A stretch of 54,800 bases of DNA from Bacteroidia bacterium (GTDB lineage Bacteria > Bacteroidota > Bacteroidia > Flavobacteriales > Flavobacteriaceae), in NCBI GenBank assembly GCA_030427585.1, contig JAUIBW010000038.1, positions 1-54,800 on the forward strand, written 5' to 3'. The position numbers and the translations under genes were made by a program. Below, piece after piece: positions 1-8,759 of this stretch. Below the pieces are notes generated by a model, which was not told the DNA's origin, ran no database searches, and saw only the letters and a list, made by a program, of their open reading frames with translations. Position 1 is the first letter of the stretch. Each line of letters opens with the position of its first letter.

Positions 1-331
1 TAGTGCTTAACATTCTAAATGATGCTTGAACCTAAGAGGAGATAGGACTATTGCTCAGGATAATCCTAGAAGATTGAAAGCCGAACTAGTTCACCTATCT
101 CCTCTGGTTGTTCAGATAATTCTACAGGTTATACATTCCTAAATTAAAACATCTAATCTAATAGCGTAGCCGAAGGATACAGTATATATTTGTAAAGATA
201 TAAAGGCAACAAAATTCATAATAAATTCACAATTAACAGTGGTTAGGCTCTCTATCCATCTACCTTTAACCTTACTTTCACATATGTTGGTTTCTTATTT
301 TATTACCTTCCGCCGATTAAAAATTCTTCAC
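1..331. other. Leader region with long imperfect inverted repeat
   Basis: No gene is seen here. A perfect 12-bp inverted repeat (AGAGGAGATAGG at 35-46, its complement at 94-105) is extended outward by a partly matching GAACC/GGTTGTTC segment, so the transcript could fold into a long stem with a 47-base loop. A Bacteroidetes -7 element TATATTTG lies at 185-192, about 140 bp before the ATG of the metalloprotease; no clear -33 TTG is visible. The hairpin could be the end of an upstream unit or a leader RNA. Confidence 0.4.
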
Positions 332-2830
332 ATGCTCAAAAATACATTTAGATTGCTACTATGTATAGTTGTAATCACTACTAGTGGTTGTTCTGTTCTT
401 CAACCCAAAAAAGGAAAAACCGCTACGGCCGAAGCCAAAAAACCCGGGAAAGACAAGGACACCATTAAACCTTATGATAAGGTCATTACCAAAAAGGCTA
501 AAACCGACAAAGGTTTATTCACGGTTCATAATATAGATAGCAAATACTATTATGAGATTCCGGATTCGTTGTTTAACCGAGAGATGCTTATGGTTACGCG
601 TATTTCCAAAACCGCTACGGGAATTGGTTTTGGAGGCGGAAAACAAAACACCCAGGTATTACGTTGGCAACGAAAAAACAAGCAGATATTGCTTCGCGTT
701 GTATCACATCAGATCTTTGCTTCAGATTCTTTACCAATTCACGAAGCTGTAGAGAATTCTAATTTCGAACCCATATTATATGCATTTCCGATTAAGGCAT
801 TTTATAAAGATTCTGCCAATGCAGTAAAGAATGCAACGGTGATCGAGGTTACCGATCTGTTTAAAAAAGACGTAAAACCTCTAGGGTTTCCTGATAGTAG
901 GCGAAAGCAGTATAAGATTTCAAAATTAGATGCTGCCCGATCGTATATCGATACAATCAGAAGCTACCCGCTCAATATTGAAACCCGTCATGTAAAAACC
1001 TATAATGCTGCCGAACCTCCTTCTAATGCCAGTACAGGATCGATCTCATTAGAAATGAGCAACTCTATGATTCTACTTCCTAAAACCCCTATGAGACGTC
1101 GATATTTTGACCAGCGTGTTGGGTGGTTTGCCCGCGGACAAACCGATTATGGGTTAGAAGCACAAGAAAGTAAAACAGTACGTTACCTGGATCGATGGAG
1201 GTTAGAAGTAAAAGATGAAGATCTTGCAAAATTTAAACGAGGCGAGCTGGTAGTGCCCAAAAAGCAAATCGTATACTATATCGATCGTGCAACTCCAAAA
1301 AAATGGAGAACATATATTAAGCAAGGGATAGAAGACTGGCAGATTGCCTTCGAACAGGCTGGATTTAAAGATGCTATTATCGCCAAAGATCCTCCCACAG
1401 TAGAAGAAGATCCCGATTGGAGCCCAGAGGATGTGCGCTACTCTGTAGTGCGCTACCTGGCTTCTCCTATCCCTAATGCCAACGGACCTCATGTAAGTGA
1501 TCCCAGATCGGGAGAGATCCTAGAGAGTGATATCAACTGGTATCATAACGTAATGACTTTATTGCGCAATTGGTTTTTTGTACAAACCGCAGCGATCAAT
1601 CCAGAGGCGCAGAATGTTGCTTTTAAGGATGAAGTAATGGGAAGATTAATTCGGTTTGTATCTGCTCACGAGGTAGGTCACACTCTGGGATTACCACATA
1701 ATATGGGAAGTAGTGTCGCTTATCCTGTAGAATCTCTAAGAGATCCAGAGTTTACTAAGAAATATGGTACAGCACCATCGATAATGGATTATGCAAGATT
1801 TAACTATGTGGCCCAGCCAGGAGATGGTGACGTTGCCTTAATGCCTAATATCGGCATCTATGATAAGCATGCCATACGATGGGGATATCGACCAATACTT
1901 ACCCCAACTGCCGAAGAAGAGAAGAAAACGCTAGACAGCTGGATACTCGAACATCAAAATGATCCTATGTATCGATTCGGGAAACAACAGTTTGGCGTTA
2001 TTGATCCAAGCTCGCAAACCGAAGATCTTGGTGATGATGCTGTACTCGCCAGTACCTACGGAATCAAAAACTTAAAAAGAATTGTACCCAACCTCATCAC
2101 ATGGACTGCCGAAGATGGTAAAAACTATGATGACCTAGGCACAATGTACAGACAAGTATTAGGGCAATTTAACCGATATATGGGGCATGTATCTTCTAAT
2201 ATTGGTGGAGTATACGAATACTATAAAACCTATGATCAAAAAGGAGCAGTATATTCTCATGTGACCAAAGCAAATCAGAAACGTGCCATGAAATTTTTAC
2301 ATGAGCAATTGTTTACCACTCCCGATTGGTTACTCGACAAAACTATTTTTGATAAAATAGAATCTGCAGGAAATGTAGAACGTATTCGTAATTTCCAGGT
2401 GAGAACGTTAAACAACTTATTGGACCATGGGCGTATGGCACGATTAATCGAGAATGAAGCCCTAAACAATAAAGAAGCCTATACGCTACTCGATATGATG
2501 ACCGAACTGCGATCGGGACTATGGAGCGAATTGCGAAACGGTCGTACTATCGATGTATACCGTCGTAATCTACAGAGAGCGTATATCGATCGTTTAGAAT
2601 TTTTAATGACCAAGGAGCAGCCTAAGATTCCAGAGAATTTAAGACGCTTTGTAGTACGAACTAATGTAAATGCCTCGCAAAGTGATATCAGAGCAGTAGT
2701 ACGCGCAGAATTAAATACACTACGCCGGGCAGTTAGAAATGCTATTGGCAGAACATCAGATAGGATGACGCAATACCACCTGCAAGATATCGCAGAACGT
2801 ATTACAGCCATCCTTGATCCTAAAAAATAA
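332..2830 (+). CDS. Lipoprotein zinc metalloprotease, DUF5117/DUF5118 family
   Basis: An 832-residue secreted metalloprotease of the gluzincin/metzincin-like group common in Bacteroidetes (DUF5117, DUF4953 and DUF5118 regions in order). The extended zinc motif HEVGHTLGLPH begins at residue 446, with Glu447 as the expected catalytic base, and a Met-turn-like SIMDYA follows near residue 484. The chosen ATG at 332 gives a short signal peptide ending in TSGC with the lipidated Cys at 20; the longer frame from a GTG at 239 would bury that signal and is rejected. Length fits the family (about 800-850). A strong hairpin terminator follows, so the gene appears monocistronic. Substrate is unknown; members often sit with TonB/SusD systems, which is not the case here. 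Confidence 0.9.
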   Translation: MLKNTFRLLLCIVVITTSGCSVLQPKKGKTATAEAKKPGKDKDTIKPYDKVITKKAKTDKGLFTVHNIDSKYYYEIPDSLFNREMLMVTRISKTATGIGFGGGKQNTQVLRWQRKNKQILLRVVSHQIFASDSLPIHEAVENSNFEPILYAFPIKAFYKDSANAVKNATVIEVTDLFKKDVKPLGFPDSRRKQYKISKLDAARSYIDTIRSYPLNIETRHVKTYNAAEPPSNASTGSISLEMSNSMILLPKTPMRRRYFDQRVGWFARGQTDYGLEAQESKTVRYLDRWRLEVKDEDLAKFKRGELVVPKKQIVYYIDRATPKKWRTYIKQGIEDWQIAFEQAGFKDAIIAKDPPTVEEDPDWSPEDVRYSVVRYLASPIPNANGPHVSDPRSGEILESDINWYHNVMTLLRNWFFVQTAAINPEAQNVAFKDEVMGRLIRFVSAHEVGHTLGLPHNMGSSVAYPVESLRDPEFTKKYGTAPSIMDYARFNYVAQPGDGDVALMPNIGIYDKHAIRWGYRPILTPTAEEEKKTLDSWILEHQNDPMYRFGKQQFGVIDPSSQTEDLGDDAVLASTYGIKNLKRIVPNLITWTAEDGKNYDDLGTMYRQVLGQFNRYMGHVSSNIGGVYEYYKTYDQKGAVYSHVTKANQKRAMKFLHEQLFTTPDWLLDKTIFDKIESAGNVERIRNFQVRTLNNLLDHGRMARLIENEALNNKEAYTLLDMMTELRSGLWSELRNGRTIDVYRRNLQRAYIDRLEFLMTKEQPKIPENLRRFVVRTNVNASQSDIRAVVRAELNTLRRAVRNAIGRTSDRMTQYHLQDIAERITAILDPKK

Positions 2831-2854
2831 GATAATACATCTGTAATACGATAT

Positions 2855-2888
2855 CCCCCTTGTTTGAATCATCAAGCAAGGGGTTCTT
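2855..2888 (+). terminator. Intrinsic terminator after the metalloprotease
   Basis: A 12-bp stem (CCCCTTGTTTGA / TCAAGCAAGGGG, one G-T pair) with an ATCA loop is followed by TTCTTTT. It lies 25 bases past the stop codon. Confidence 0.85.
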
Positions 2889-3212
2889 TTATAGGTATTT
2901 GTCTGATCAAATGCATCTCGATAGCTCTGCCGAACTTACCGAAGTATCGAATCACTTAACGTGACGTCACATTTTTATTGAATATTTAGAGGTATTGGAT
3001 CACTCGATCCCGAATCCAGAATCGTATGTTCAAAAGTAGACCCCAAATCAAGTCTAGAATGACAAGTCGTACCGTATCCTTATCCTGTTATTCTGCACTT
3101 CATCCGAAATTAAAAGAAAAGATCATACCAGAATAGAATGCATAAAAGAAAGATAAGTATCTTAGTAATCATTCATACCCTCATTATTAACATCAACACT
3201 AGAATAAACAAC
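2889..3212. other. Intergenic stretch before aqpZ
   Basis: About 320 bp without a gene. It holds the 13-mer TCGATAGCTCTGC at about 2917, whose inverse complement recurs at about 4034 on the other side of aqpZ, and AGTCTAGAATGACAAG-like text at about 3055 that resembles dispersed flavobacterial intergenic repeats. No clear promoter was recognised. Confidence 0.3.
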
Positions 3213-3899
3213 ATGAAAAAACTAATTTCAGAATTTATCGGAACCTTATGGTTAGTATTAGGTGGGTGTGGAAGTGCTGTTTTAGCGGCAGCGTACCCAG
3301 AGTTAGGGATAGGATTTGCAGGGGTTGCCCTTGCATTTGGTTTAACCGTTGTAACTATGGCTTATGCCATAGGGCATATTTCGGGTTGCCATCTTAACCC
3401 TGCAGTATCTATCGGGTTATGGATAGGCGGTCGTTTTGATAAAAAAGAACTGCTTCCTTATATTATTGCCCAGGTATTGGGTGGTATTGCTGGTGCAGGG
3501 ATTTTATACCTTATTGCTACAGGAAAATCAGGATTCGAAATCGGTGGATTCGCTGCCAATGGATATGATGATCATTCTCCCGGTGGCTATTCTATGCTTG
3601 CGGCTTTAGTAACCGAAATCGTAATGACATTTATGTTTTTGATTATTATTTTGGGCGCTACGCATTCTAAAGCTCCTAAAGGTTTTGCAGGCCTTGCTAT
3701 AGGATTAGGACTAACCCTTATCCATCTTATAAGCATACCGGTAACCAATACTTCGGTAAATCCTGCCAGAAGTACAAGCCAGGCATTATTTGCAGGAGGT
3801 TGGGCAATAGAGCAACTATGGCTATTTTGGGTAGCCCCTATCATAGGAGCTATTTTTGCCGGGTTGGTATACAAGTTTATTGCTCCCGAAGAAGCATAA
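3213..3899 (+). CDS. aqpZ: Aquaporin Z (water channel)
   Basis: A 228-residue MIP-family inner-membrane channel for water. It is alignable by eye with E. coli AqpZ over the whole length (231 residues there). Both NPA boxes are present (residues 62-64 and 183-185), as are the water-specific selectivity-filter residues Phe42, His171, Thr180 and Arg186, so a glycerol facilitator is unlikely. One difference is Cys59 before the first NPA box, where AqpZ has Gly. The ATG at 3213 (MKKLISEF) matches the family; the upstream in-frame ATG at 3138 would add 25 residues with no counterpart. A hairpin terminator follows, and no co-transcribed neighbour is evident. Confidence 0.95.
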   Translation: MKKLISEFIGTLWLVLGGCGSAVLAAAYPELGIGFAGVALAFGLTVVTMAYAIGHISGCHLNPAVSIGLWIGGRFDKKELLPYIIAQVLGGIAGAGILYLIATGKSGFEIGGFAANGYDDHSPGGYSMLAALVTEIVMTFMFLIIILGATHSKAPKGFAGLAIGLGLTLIHLISIPVTNTSVNPARSTSQALFAGGWAIEQLWLFWVAPIIGAIFAGLVYKFIAPEEA

Positions 3900-3920
3900 T
3901 AACACACTCTATAAACCTAT

Positions 3921-3959
3921 AATAAACCCCTTGTATGATAACTTATACAGGGGTTTATT
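3921..3959 (+). terminator. Terminator-like hairpin after aqpZ
   Basis: Stem AATAAACCCCTTGTAT / ATACAGGGGTTTATT with one bulged base, 21 bases after the aqpZ stop, ending in TTTATTATAA. The stem is near symmetric and could work in both directions. Confidence 0.75.
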
Positions 3960-4205
3960 ATAATATAAATGATCAAACTCAGGGGGGATCTCATGTACCC
4001 TTCGGGTACGGTATAAGCAAACCAAAGGGCCCAGCAGAGCTATCGAAAAGCTATCATTCTGATATTATGAGGTTTTCCGTAACTTTTTTACAAAAGGTAG
4101 TTGTACTTTTATAAAAGACACACTAAGATATTGTTACACTAATAGCTTTATCTAATCGCATATAAAACATCCTTATTTAGCTAATCACAACTAATAAATT
4201 GTAAC
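3960..4205. other. Intergenic stretch with a short perfect hairpin
   Basis: GTACCC (3995-4000) and GGGTAC (4004-4009) form a tight TTC-looped hairpin. GCAGAGCTATCG at about 4034 is the inverse complement of a motif found before aqpZ. Nothing coding is seen. Confidence 0.35.
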
Positions 4206-4646
4206 ATGGGCTACGAAAAAAAAATAAAAACTATAGAACAGTTTGATAGACATGATACCGAAATTAATATTAAAGGAATACTTATTTTAGTTCTTAATGT
4301 ATTCATTATTGTTAGCATCATAACCCTTATAGGAGAATTAGCAACACTAGTCTCCCCATTGCACCTCTCTCCGCTAAAAGTGGTCACCGGTTTAATACTT
4401 CTTTTTTCGATTTTTTCGATACTTATTACCGTGTATACTATATCCCCACATTTAAATGCTTACAAAAAGTCTTTTTCGTTTTTTGACAGCATCGAGGACA
4501 CCCGTATAAAACAAGATATCCAAAGTCAGATCAATGATTTGGAAAAAAGTTTAAAAAGAAAACATCAGATCATCAAAATCGCATTACTCATTAATAGTAT
4601 TCAACTCCTTTTTCTAACCTATATTACCTATATCACTATAGTGTAG
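4206..4646 (+). CDS. Small membrane protein resembling DUF5706 (PycTM-like)
   Basis: A 146-residue protein with three predicted membrane helices (about 23-45, 56-79 and 122-144) and a charged amphipathic segment between the second and third (about 95-121). The order, a short charged segment before TM1 (DRHDTEINIKG), an FFDSI motif after TM2, then a QI..LEKSLKRKH..IKIALL stretch leading into the last helix, resembles the DUF5706 module used as the membrane effector in Pycsar cyclic-pyrimidine defence. No pyrimidine cyclase gene lies beside it in this window, so a defence role is not supported by context. The match is from memory of the family pattern and is tentative; otherwise it is an uncharacterised membrane protein. 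Confidence 0.4.
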   Translation: MGYEKKIKTIEQFDRHDTEINIKGILILVLNVFIIVSIITLIGELATLVSPLHLSPLKVVTGLILLFSIFSILITVYTISPHLNAYKKSFSFFDSIEDTRIKQDIQSQINDLEKSLKRKHQIIKIALLINSIQLLFLTYITYITIV

Positions 4647-4743
4647 GTACAACACTCTGGTTCGCCTTAAAAGAAGTGTTGGATTATAGATAAGTACGTA
4701 ATATAAAAGTATATTTACATCGTATACAAGTTGTATTAAAGGC

Positions 4744-6171
4744 ATGAAAATACTCTTAACAGGCGCTACAGGCTACATCGGCAAACGAATTCTTCCTTTA
4801 TTAGTAAATAAAGGGTATCATGTGGTATGTTGTGTTAGGGATACCTCTAGATTTCATCCTCCCCCATCACTAAGCACCAGTATTTCTGTACTAGAAATTG
4901 ATTTATTAGATGCTTCTTCGCTTTCAAAAATTCCTGTTGATATTGATGTAGCTTATTATCTGGTACACTCGATGTCGACATCAGACAACTACAAATCATT
5001 AGAACAGAAATCTGCTGTCAATTTTAGAAATGCGCTATCTAATACAACTGTCAGACAAGTAATATACTTAAGTGGTATCGTTAATGAGTCTAATTTATCT
5101 AAGCATCTGTTATCAAGAAAAACCGTTGAGGAAGAACTGGGAAAAGGGAACTACAACTTAACATGCTTTAGAGCGGGAATTATTATTGGCTCTGGCAGTG
5201 CATCCTTCGAGATCATGCGTGATTTGGTAGAAAAACTTCCTATTATGATCACCCCAAAATGGCTTCTTACCAAATGTGAACCCATAGGCATAGCAGATGT
5301 ACAACGTTTTTTAATCGAATGTATCCTTAGAGAAGAAACGTATAACAGGAATTTTGATATTGGGTGTAGTGATATTCTATCGTATAAAGAAATGCTACTT
5401 GGTTTTGCAAAAGTTCGAAATTTAAAAAGAAGAATCTGGACAGTTCCTGTAATGACTCCGAGACTTTCTTCTTATTGGCTATATTTTGTTACCTCTACTT
5501 CTTACAAACTAGCCAGGTCCCTGGTCGATAGTATGAAGGTCGAGGTTGTATGTAGAGATCATGAAATCAACACCCTGCTAAACATACAACCTATATCCTA
5601 TGAGGAAGCGCTATTAAGAGCATTTGATAATATTAAGAATAATGAGATTGCTTCTAGCTGGAAAGATTCTTATTCTAGTAGTGAGATAACCAGTAACATA
5701 TCAGAATTTATAGCGGTTCCAGAATATGGGTGTTTTAAAGATAAGCGTATTCGACAAATTGAAAACTACGAATCATCGATAGAGAAAATCTGGAGTATCG
5801 GGGGTGAAAATGGATGGTATTACGGCAACTGGCTTTGGAGAATCCGTGGTTTTTTAGACAAATTATTTGGCGGAGTCGGATTGCGAAGAGGCCGCACCAA
5901 TCAATCCACTATATCTGTTGGGGACTCATTAGACTTCTGGCGGGTACTCTATGCAAATAAACAAGAAGGAAGATTGTTACTTTTTGCAGAAATGAAACTT
6001 CCGGGAGAAGCGTGGCTCGAATTTAAAATAGTAGGTAACGATGTGATCCAAACGGCAACATTTAGACCTTTAGGTCTGGCCGGCAGACTATACTGGTATG
6101 CGGTATACCCGTTTCATGGGTTTATTTTTACAGGGCTGATTAACAAAATAAGTAGCCATAACAAAACCTAA
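4744..6171 (+). CDS. NAD(P)-binding SDR-like protein with C-terminal DUF2867
   Basis: A 475-residue two-domain protein. The N-terminal half is an extended-SDR/NmrA-like Rossmann domain with the glycine motif GATGYIG at residues 7-13 and the VAYYLVHSM stretch typical of this family. The C-terminal part from about residue 325 is DUF2867, a START/SRPBCC-like domain (GWYYGNWLWRIRG, LDFWRV, GLAGRLYWYAVYPFH). Length is standard. It is cytoplasmic, and the substrate is not known for this architecture; relatives are annotated as NAD(P)H-binding or YbjT-like. It stands alone, about 100 bp after the small membrane protein. Confidence 0.85.
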   Translation: MKILLTGATGYIGKRILPLLVNKGYHVVCCVRDTSRFHPPPSLSTSISVLEIDLLDASSLSKIPVDIDVAYYLVHSMSTSDNYKSLEQKSAVNFRNALSNTTVRQVIYLSGIVNESNLSKHLLSRKTVEEELGKGNYNLTCFRAGIIIGSGSASFEIMRDLVEKLPIMITPKWLLTKCEPIGIADVQRFLIECILREETYNRNFDIGCSDILSYKEMLLGFAKVRNLKRRIWTVPVMTPRLSSYWLYFVTSTSYKLARSLVDSMKVEVVCRDHEINTLLNIQPISYEEALLRAFDNIKNNEIASSWKDSYSSSEITSNISEFIAVPEYGCFKDKRIRQIENYESSIEKIWSIGGENGWYYGNWLWRIRGFLDKLFGGVGLRRGRTNQSTISVGDSLDFWRVLYANKQEGRLLLFAEMKLPGEAWLEFKIVGNDVIQTATFRPLGLAGRLYWYAVYPFHGFIFTGLINKISSHNKT

Positions 6172-6348
6172 CACCTAATACCTAGCACCTCACTCCTCTC
6201 TATATACAAAAACTTTCTTCTCCTATCATTTGGTTTACTCTCTAGTGGTCATATTCATATTTCTTCCTAATAGCGTAATCGTAATAGAAAGATTAAAAAC
6301 ATAAAATATTTGTTATTTTAGTTATTAGCTATTAAAAAATTATAATAG

Positions 6349-6867
6349 ATGAAAAGATATATACCGCTACTACTTAGCGTTTTTTGTTTTTTGAATCAAT
6401 CTTGTCAAATAACAGAAAATCAATTGACAGAAGCTCAAATACAAGAAATTACAAAATCAGCTACCGATATAGTTAAAGAGGTATTCGAATATTCTAACAA
6501 TATGGACTTTGAGTCAGGTTTAATTCATTATTCTGAAACCGACAATTCGTACTTTATATCCGACGGGGCAATCCATTCCTTAAATGATCTTAGAAAAGCA
6601 TATCGAGAAATTGGCCCTCAGGTTGAAGTTTTGCATAATACCATTGAAAGCTGGAATACCAAGGTTTTATCAAAAGATATAGTAACATTTACACTTCCGG
6701 TACGTTTAAAATTAAAACTTAAAGGAATACCAGAATACACCGGAAAACTTATTTGGACGGCAACCCTACAAAAACAAAACAATAAATGGATGATAGTACA
6801 AAGTCATGAATCCTGGTTGAACTGTGCCGAAGTCGCTGCTGCATTGACGCCTACAACTTATAAGTAA
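6349..6867 (+). CDS. NTF2-like (SnoaL/DUF4440-type) lipoprotein
   Basis: A 172-residue protein with a signal peptide ending in NQSC (lipid Cys19), so it is probably anchored to a membrane. The rest has the alpha+beta cone pattern of the NTF2/SnoaL superfamily: a helical start (EIVKEVFEYSNNMDF), a central SLNDLRKAYREIGP helix, and C-terminal strands ending in NKWMIVQSHES, typical of DUF4440 proteins. No enzyme residues can be assigned; many relatives have unknown function. The ATG at 6349 is the only sensible start. Confidence 0.7.
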   Translation: MKRYIPLLLSVFCFLNQSCQITENQLTEAQIQEITKSATDIVKEVFEYSNNMDFESGLIHYSETDNSYFISDGAIHSLNDLRKAYREIGPQVEVLHNTIESWNTKVLSKDIVTFTLPVRLKLKLKGIPEYTGKLIWTATLQKQNNKWMIVQSHESWLNCAEVAAALTPTTYK

Positions 6868-7093
6868 GCCTAACCATCAATATCCTCATACAACTAGTTT
6901 TTCCTCATAACTGTTTATATAATACTATATTCTGTATGGGGTAAGGTTAAAAGTATCATTAGCACCTGAAAGTTTTTATTTTCTTTCTTCTCATATGTCA
7001 AAATGAGCTTGTCGAAGTTCTTACATCTATAATTTTCCCCTTAAACATCGCACCAAATTGAAATACACCCCTTGATATAAAAACTGCTATAGC

Positions 7094-7771
7094 TTAAAAA
7101 AATTGATATAATGTAGTTACAATAACTCCTTTATGATTTTCTAAAGTACTAGATACTAATTGTTTTTCTTCTTTTACCTTAGCATTAAATGGCGGTACTA
7201 AGATATTTAAACCACTTTGTTTTTTTAGTCTAATTCCTTGTCCAGAAATAATATCTATATTAGGTACAAAATCGTCTTCAGGTAAATGCTCTGTTAAAAT
7301 AGCATATTTAAAATCGGTTAGCTTATTCACTACCTTTTGTACTTCTGCATTCGATAGATGTTGTAGCACTTGTCTTACTATAGCGCAATCCCCAGAAGGC
7401 AGATCATCTACTGCAATATCCAGGCAATGAAATTCTAAATTTTCTGCTTTAAAATTTTCTTTATTATATGCTATAAGATCTGCTACTATATCTACAGCAA
7501 CATACTTCTTTGTATGTTTTACCAATTTTTTTCCTACATTAAAATCCCCACAACCTAAATCACATACGGTAAGAGGATTTTTAAAAGATGTTAAAAACGA
7601 AGTCACAACATCTATATATGGATCTACAATCTCGGGTTGATGTGACCCTGCACCCGAATAAAAATCAGATGTATTACCTCCCCAAAGTTTCATTGTATAA
7701 ACCTGCTCCATAGCATCTTTAGTTGGCCAGGGGTTTTTTATTTTTTTAATTCTATCTTCTTTATCCTTCAT
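7094..7771 (-). CDS. Class I SAM-dependent methyltransferase
   Basis: A 225-residue cytoplasmic methyltransferase. Motif I is VCDLGCGDFNVG, followed by VAVDI (motif II) and a VRQVLQHLSN motif-IV region, the pattern of the Methyltransf_11/25 group. The ATG at 7771 is chosen because an AGGAG site lies 6-7 bases upstream; the frame extends 13 codons further back but without a comparable site. The substrate is unknown; relatives include small-molecule and glycan methyltransferases. It is transcribed divergently from the gene at 8172 across a region with a large inverted-repeat element. Confidence 0.8.
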   Translation of the reverse strand: MKDKEDRIKKIKNPWPTKDAMEQVYTMKLWGGNTSDFYSGAGSHQPEIVDPYIDVVTSFLTSFKNPLTVCDLGCGDFNVGKKLVKHTKKYVAVDIVADLIAYNKENFKAENLEFHCLDIAVDDLPSGDCAIVRQVLQHLSNAEVQKVVNKLTDFKYAILTEHLPEDDFVPNIDIISGQGIRLKKQSGLNILVPPFNAKVKEEKQLVSSTLENHKGVIVTTLYQFF

Positions 7772-7915
7772 AAATACTCCTATTGATCCCATGTACATTA
7801 TAAAAAACAACTATTTTTCACTGAAAACAGTGAGAGATAAAAATATACTTAAATTTATCTTTGTTCTAAATTAAATTAATCATTCTGTTAACTAATTTCC
7901 TGCTAAAACTAAAAA

Positions 7916-8078
7916 TGAAGTGGTTTAAACTTTTTTCAATTTGCTAAAAAAATGTCTTTTTGCACTCATATTTCACAATTTTTGACTTCCGTAGCTCTGC
8001 TATGCAACTAAAAAATTACTTCATCTGAGCACAAAACCACTATTTTTCACTTAAATCAAAAAAGTTTAAACCACTTCA
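7916..8078. repeat. 163-bp inverted-repeat element (copy 1)
   Basis: Perfect 21-bp terminal inverted repeats (TGAAGTGGTTTAAACTTTTTT at 7916-7936, complement at 8058-8078) enclose further nested pairing (TTTTGCACTCA / TGAGCACAAAA with two mismatches; a central GTAGC-TCT-GCTAT hairpin). The whole segment can fold as one long hairpin. Related ends occur at 47923-47985 and 49351-49571. No ORF and no obvious target-site duplication is visible, so this may be a MITE-like element or a structured intergenic repeat. It fills the divergent gap between the methyltransferase and the gene at 8172. Confidence 0.75.
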
Positions 8079-8171
8079 ATTAAAAAAACTTCGGGAATTA
8101 CACTAACATGAAATTATATAGAGAAATTTTTCAAAGAAATAGTAGAGTTAAAAATTCTATGTAAATAACAA

Positions 8172-8705
8172 ATGATTACGCTACATACAAAAAAAAATAT
8201 CCTCTTTTTGCTACTATTATTATCAGGAGTACAATATGTAGTTGCACAGCATTGTGGATGGGAAGCGATGTGTTACAAGATTTTAATTTTAGAAAAAGAA
8301 TCTATACATCCCAACCACCAATTTGCAATACAATTATTAGATAGCACTTATACTCCTGTAAAAGATAGTAATAATAGGATTGTTTCTTTTTACCAACAAA
8401 AAAAGAACAATACATTAGTATCGCATACGACGATGCATGATGTTTTGCAAAATTTAGAGGGATTTAGCCTTAAAAATTTTTCGGGCCTTAACTATTTTGT
8501 TACGTTATTTCAGTCTTGTCATAATAAAAATTATCATTTACAAATTGAAAATAAAACAGTGAATCAAAAGCAAATCATAGCCCTGGAACCAAAACATTTT
8601 CAGACCATATGTAGTTCATATATACACATTAATCCAAAGGATAAAACATTAGAAATCTTCGATACTATTGAAAAATGTAAAGACGCAATACTTAAATTAA
8701 AATAA
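8172..8705 (+). CDS. Secreted protein of unknown function
   Basis: A 177-residue protein with a Sec signal peptide (charged start, hydrophobic run at about residues 10-24, cleavage near VAQ at 26). The mature part has five cysteines, two close to the N-terminus (HCGWEAMCYKI), one in the middle and two near the C-terminus, suggesting disulfides in the periplasm or outside. I recognise no family. It lies just before the metallo-hydrolase lipoprotein, but that gene has its own -7 element, so linkage is weak. Confidence 0.6.
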   Translation: MITLHTKKNILFLLLLLSGVQYVVAQHCGWEAMCYKILILEKESIHPNHQFAIQLLDSTYTPVKDSNNRIVSFYQQKKNNTLVSHTTMHDVLQNLEGFSLKNFSGLNYFVTLFQSCHNKNYHLQIENKTVNQKQIIALEPKHFQTICSSYIHINPKDKTLEIFDTIEKCKDAILKLK

Positions 8706-8713
8706 TACTTTTG
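8706..8713 (+). promoter_or_regulatory. Bacteroidetes -7 promoter element TACTTTTG
   Basis: Matches the TAnnTTTG consensus immediately after the stop codon of the preceding gene and 47 bp before the ATG at 8760, so the metallo-hydrolase gene probably has its own promoter. No convincing -33 TTG was located. Confidence 0.5.
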
Positions 8714-8759
8714 ATCTTTTGCTGATTACTAATGTTTTACATCTTACATAAAACAAATC

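Noticed and set aside
239..331. Longer metalloprotease start from GTG at 239
   Set aside because: It would bury a clear lipoprotein signal peptide that begins at the ATG at 332.
3026..3090. AGAATGACAAG text as a functional repeat
   Set aside because: It resembles common flavobacterial intergenic repeats but only a short single match is visible here, too little to call an element.
4206..6171. A Pycsar defence operon formed by the DUF5706-like protein and the next gene
   Set aside because: The next gene is an NAD(P)-binding/DUF2867 protein with no nucleotide-cyclase motifs.
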